Made by a program: the position numbers and the translations under genes. Shown here in pieces: positions 59,801 to 64,000 of a stretch of 64,000 bases of DNA. The DNA is taken from the NCBI GenBank assembly GCA_025667525.1, contig CM046875.1:437918617-437982616 (forward strand), in the 5' to 3' direction. The notes below the pieces were generated by a model that was not told where the DNA came from, did no database searches, and worked only from the letters and a program-made list of their open reading frames with translations. Numbering within the stretch: position 1 is the stretch's first letter; each line of letters opens with the position of its first letter. The stretch comes from Glebionis coronaria. Lineage: Eukaryota; Streptophyta; Magnoliopsida; Asterales; Asteraceae.

Positions 59801-61771
59801 TCGGCTTCAACATTAAAATGCTACTGAAATGATTTGCTGCATCAAAATAATCTTCAAAAAGGCTTTTTAAGGCGAGCTTTCCGAATAACAAGTTATATGA
59901 TGGCTCCAACATCCTGCATCACGTCGAAAAGAACTAGTTACAATCAATACCAAAATTGTAGTTGATATTCTAGTAGAAGTGGGAACTTCGTGAAAACCCC
60001 TAGTACAACACAAGCAGCAAAACAAAAACAACAAAAGTGTTTGCTTTTCGCTGGGTTCTATTAGAAGTTAAGGCATAAAAAAACTAACATTAGAATCAAT
60101 TATTAGTACAATGCAATTTTCTTTTCATGGCATTCATGACCACGGACCCTTAAGTCATTTTCAAATACAAGACTCGTGTCATTTTCATGTTACCATGTAC
60201 TACATTATCATAAAAGGGTCTTCACAGCGTACACATGAAACTTTAACAAGGTTATCACAGATAAACCAGACACGAATTTACAAGAAGCTTAAGAAGTAAC
60301 ACATTACTATCAACAAAACACGAAGACCAATATCTCACTTTTTATGCATAAAGTTACTGAGCAGAGAAGAAAGTCATTGCTTTTCCCCAAAATCAATCTT
60401 CTGGTGACAATTTTTAAAGTTTATCAACTACACTGCAATTAGTAGCATAGATATCATGAAATACAAAGTGAGGTATCCACTACTTTCTCGCGAACGAAGT
60501 TTCGCCAAAACTAAACACATTGAAAAAAAAGAACTCGGTCTTTAATTTGTCAAAAATTTTAACTTACATTCCTTTATTTGTCAAAATTTAAATAGCCACT
60601 CACTTTTCGGTTACCATGTAATACTAACTAAAACGGGATTAGTAGTGATATTTTCTTGGCCATCGGCTTAGATTGGCAGCCCGGACCCGGAGGACCTCCA
60701 ACCACTCTCTTATGGTCTTAGGTATGTATTTCCTCCTACCTCCTACTGCATAGGTCTATTTTTGTTTCGATTTCGAGCTACTTTTTTAAGCAAGTAGTAA
60801 AGGGTCGTGTTTAAGATCAGTGACTCAGGATCAAGAAGTTTCCGAAACGGTTTCAGGCGAACACTTATTTCTTTTGGTCTTGCAGTTGTGGGTCAAATCG
60901 TTGTTAGTAGCTTCATGGCAATATGTTCTAGTTTATAATGATTTCTAACAACCATATGTCTTACATTTGAGTCAATCATGCCTAGTGGGGTTAGCCACCC
61001 TGGTGTCCTCACATGAGGTCTCATACTCAAACCCTCAACTCACTAGGTACAAATCTTGACTCGCGCGTAAAAGTGTTTGAGAAAACCCAGGGGGTGTTTG
61101 TTTAAGCTTATATGTGGGCTTATGAGCTTATTTCAGTTTGGCTTATATTCATAAGCCTCATTTTTCTGGCTTAATTTGAGACTTACGGGCTTATTACGAT
61201 ATAACAAACTTACATAAGCGCATAAATCTAAAAATAAGCCAGGGGCTTATGGATAACAAGTCGGGTATGTTTGGCGGAATGGACTGGAGCTTATTTTATA
61301 GGCCGGAAAGTGGAGCTTATATTTTTATAGAGCTGATTGACGAATTCAGATAAAAGTACATCAAATTAAATTAAAAATTTTGCTTGATAATCCGTTATAT
61401 TTTAATATAAGTAAGTTAACTAAATGTAACCTCCGAGAAGCCGTTTTAATCGGCATGGGCTTATGGAGGCTTATAAAAGCTACATAAAGCATGTGTGAGA
61501 AAGGAAGCTTATTTTAGGAACTGACGCCTCCAAAATAACCCAAATAACCTAATAATCTAGGCCTAAATTAGGAATTATGATACAGTAGTAATTAAGAATT
61601 GCATTGTAGGCATAAAATTAACATCACCAATAAAAGCAAACAATTGAATAATAAAAGCTGGAAATGAAGAGAGCACCTATTGCGAGCAGCAAGAGGAGGG
61701 AAATCAAACAGCGGTGGAACCAACACCATTTGCGGCGGTGGTTCTTTCGGTGCCGACACGATTCCACCCAT
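56897..61771 (-). CDS. Plant beta-barrel-like protein, probable mitochondrial OM47
   Basis: Thirteen exons join in frame to 425 aa (about 47 kDa): 61,771-61,677; 59,913-59,769; 59,301-59,234; 59,111-59,058; 58,976-58,893; 58,806-58,721; 58,418-58,338; 58,174-58,044; 57,793-57,675; 57,595-57,505; 57,425-57,344; 57,222-57,150; 57,065-56,897. It begins MGGIVSAPKEPPPQMVLVPP, with no cleavable presequence. The rest alternates Gly/aromatic/polar strands (for example YGTMGLRYGTPNLSAGATF and SIGYGLGSGSPLSPSFNFGL), as expected of a beta-barrel. Size and style fit OM47, a plant outer-membrane protein related to the VDAC porins and linked in Arabidopsis to leaf senescence, but the name is from memory. 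A porin-type plastid envelope protein is the alternative. The exon joins all keep frame and GT-AG borders, which strongly supports a real gene. Exon 8's acceptor is the least certain. Confidence 0.8.
61088..61560. mobile_element. Possible MITE in OM47 intron 1
   Basis: It starts ggggtgtttgtttaagctta and consists of many inverted copies of gcttat and ataagc, a pattern common in plant MITEs (a similar block lies near 51,290-51,400). I cannot fix its right end or target duplication. Confidence 0.35.
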
Positions 61772-62470
61772 TCTTCTTTTTCACACACTAATTTCACACA
61801 CACAAATCAAAAAGAAAAACAATAATTATTATTATTGTTTGGACAACAAGAAGATATCAACAAAAACTAACCCGCCCTTTTCTCGCTCAACTAGACTCTT
61901 TCTTTCTTTCTTTCTTTTTGTTGTTCTTCTTTTGGTGACGTGGCACGTATTTAGAGGGCCCTTCTACTCTTACGTGGCCTTCATTAAGCTTGGGAAACGG
62001 AAAATTACAAAAAGAGACCAGGTTACTTTTTGGCAAATTAATTTTAAGCAACTTGATTTTTTTTTCATTTTGATAAATTAATCTGGAATAAAATAACATA
62101 AAAGTAAATGAGCAACTTGTAAATATCGAGCAACTTGTAATTTTAGCAACCAAACTTAAATTTTTACAAAATCCAAAAAATTCATCTAACACACATAAAA
62201 CAAACTCTACTTTCATTCTATTTTTCCATCTTCTCATAAATTACGCATGATACACAAACCCAAACCTCTCATTTTTAACGCTAATTTATTCAATTTTATG
62301 TTATGTTAGGTCAAAGTCAAAGTCGGTTGCATACTCCAAATGCTATAAGAAAAATTCAAACAAGGTATAGTTAAGTTGTTATGTGTTTGTGCCTAAAGTT
62401 TATACCATCGATTAATTGTTTCAAATACATGATCTGGTGAACTATCAGGAGGAATGGGAAAATAAATATT
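61772..62470. promoter_or_regulatory. OM47 upstream region
   Basis: Between the OM47 ATG (minus) and the rightward pieces beyond 62,480. It holds a short ttctttc microsatellite (61,896-61,917) and an att-repeat. No clear TATA box. Short ORFs on both strands are low-complexity. Confidence 0.35.
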
Positions 62471-62479
62471 AGACTAGAA

Positions 62480-62625
62480 TGAGCCATTTCCATGACTCTA
62501 GCGATGAAGATATAGTTGCTCAAGCTGTTGCTTCCAGATTAAAGCACACTACTAAAGGATTGAGCTCTCAAGCTAAAGAAACTGCTGCATAAGGGAGCAA
62601 GAGCAAAGGCAAAAGAAAGGTTGGA
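62480..62625 (+). other. Exon-like fragment of an unrecognised gene
   Basis: The Met at 62,480 opens a short acidic then basic segment (MSHFHDSSDEDIVAQAV...), broken by a TAA at 62,588-62,590, with Lys/Ser-rich reading beyond it up to a possible donor (aaag then gttgg). It may be a broken 5' exon of the gene whose charged segment appears at 63,562. I do not recognise the family. Confidence 0.3.
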
Positions 62626-63561
62626 TGATGATGTCAGTTCACCCTATCTAATATGTTTTCAGAACAAAATTTATTTTTGTTGGTCTGTTATTAGATGTCT
62701 TTCAGTTGGTTTCTTGCCCATTTTGTCTTTGTTGGTAACTTAAAAAGGTGTACATTTAGGAGACGAGGGACATATGATATAAGAATTTACTTTTTCAACT
62801 TTAGCAGCCATACATTAGTTTATAATCAACTAAAATTATTATTCAACATTTTGTGTTTGTTTGTTTTTTTTTTGCTTGCTTATCTTGATAATATTTGAAG
62901 TAAGCATTGTGATCTTTTACTTCCTGGATATGATTTTTGCAAAGGATTTGTTAAGAATTTTACTTTCTGGATATGATTTTGTGGTTTTTTAACCATGACC
63001 ATGTTAATCTTTGAAGTAAGCATTGTGAACTTTTTTTTTAATTTAGGTGGTATTTGGCTTTAATTAAGTTTACTTTTTACAATGTGTTTGTTTTCAAGTT
63101 TTTCTTGCTTTTAAATATGCGTATTGGTATAATATGATTATTTTGCAATATTTTCAAAATCTTTTATAAACTATATCAAAAAAATGCAACTAATTTATGG
63201 TTAATATTAATGATTACACATATGACACACTTTAATACGCCTGAGATGTTAATTCTTGAAACTTTACATAAATTAATTACATGTATGAATATGCATTTGA
63301 TGTAGGCATGTAGGTTGGTTGTTGGTATTCTATTCTTAGTGTATATAAACAAGGATGATCTAATGAATTCATCACCTAAAACTGATAACACAAACTAAAT
63401 ACATTCAAAAAATAAATTCATCATCCAAAAGGAGTTCATCTGCTGCTGGATTTTAAGACATCTAACTCCCTAAAAACAAGTATTGTTTCTAAATTATAAA
63501 CTAAATTTCTTTATTTAATTGATTACTAATTAGAACAAACAGTTAGTCTTCCATATTTCAG

Positions 63562-63847
63562 GAAACCGGGTGTGAAGTCTACAAAAGCCATATTAAATGA
63601 AGATGAAAAGCCTAAAGGTGATGTTTCAACAAAAAAGGATAATGATGTGGCCAGTAAAGATGATCCTTATGATGAACATAGATATTATGTCATGGAAGCT
63701 GAAGAGCAGCTACAATGGAAACTTGAAGATGAAAGAAATGCGCGGCTTGAAAAATTACGTCGGGAGGAAGCTGCTTCTTTAAGAAGGTTGCAAGATGAGG
63801 ATCATCAAGAAAGGTTTGAAGATGAGGATGAATATGAATCTCAATAG
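63562..63847 (+). CDS. Charged coiled-coil segment, possible exon of an unknown gene
   Basis: A good acceptor (ccatatttcag) precedes an open frame of about 94 codons: a Lys/Asp-rich stretch, then an Arg/Glu helix (EEQLQWKLEDERNARLEKL) likely to form a coiled coil, then an acidic end. It stops with TAG at 63,845-63,847, after which similar acidic reading continues to about 63,945. It could be a terminal exon or a decayed copy. No family is recognised, and no upstream exon is established. Confidence 0.35.
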
Positions 63848-64000
63848 GAAAACGAGTATGAAGAAGATGAGTATAGAGAGTCTTTTGATTATGATGAATT
63901 GCAACTGTCGTTTGATCATAAGAAATATCCCAAGTGGAATTTCTAGATTTGTATTATTTTCTTTATTTTGAGACTGTAATATTTATGTTTTTCTAAAAGA

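Noticed and set aside
1..64000. tRNA, rRNA or snRNA genes
   Set aside because: No complete cloverleaf, rRNA core or snRNA box was seen. tRNA-like words occur only as retroelement primer sites or possible SINE boxes.

Overview
This is plant nuclear DNA: GT-AG introns, AT-rich spacers, LTR and LINE retrotransposons, Helitrons and MITEs. From remembered resemblance of the copia and Athila-type gag proteins, I infer a dicot and probably Asteraceae (daisy family). That placement rests on recognition, not on a search.

Layout. Positions 1-27,160 are a stack of nested retroelements. A minus-strand L1-type LINE (27,160 to 24,661, then 6,795 to 6,597, then off the left edge) is split by two LTR elements. 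The first is a copia-type element with no recognisable genes (6,796-24,660). It is itself interrupted by a 9.5-kb Athila-like element with only gag and protease (15,049-24,574). The second is a plus-strand copia remnant whose right LTR ends at 6,596. It appears to carry a minus-strand copia element (1-4,234) whose long gag ORF and 5' LTR are in view. Target-site duplications and a paralogous empty site allow the insertion order to be read.

Positions 27,160-41,270 are repeat-rich spacer. They hold a decayed plus-strand LINE carrying a 515-bp hAT-like MITE with an exact 8-bp target duplication, a copia LTR, two Helitron-like ends and a 5'-truncated LINE.

Positions 41,270-61,800 are the gene island, with three intact-looking genes. 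A chloroplast-type beta carbonic anhydrase (plus, 9 exons, 321 aa) is convergent with a DEG1-type chloroplast serine protease (minus, 8 exons, 420 aa). Behind DEG1 in the same orientation lies a 13-exon, 425-aa beta-barrel-like protein that I think is the plant mitochondrial outer-membrane protein OM47. All three are probably organelle-targeted. Nothing suggests joint regulation, as plant genes are not in operons. Their introns carry small Harbinger-type MITEs, a LINE 3' fragment, a (CA)n tract and degenerate repeats.

Positions 61,800-64,000 hold the OM47 upstream region and exon-like pieces of an unrecognised gene running off the right edge.

I found no clearly new biochemical system. The observations most worth following are the gag-protease-only element with four copies of its polypurine-like motif, the nested-insertion record, the in-frame 96-nt carbonic anhydrase intron, and a cluster of seven CACGTG sites in about 690 bp.
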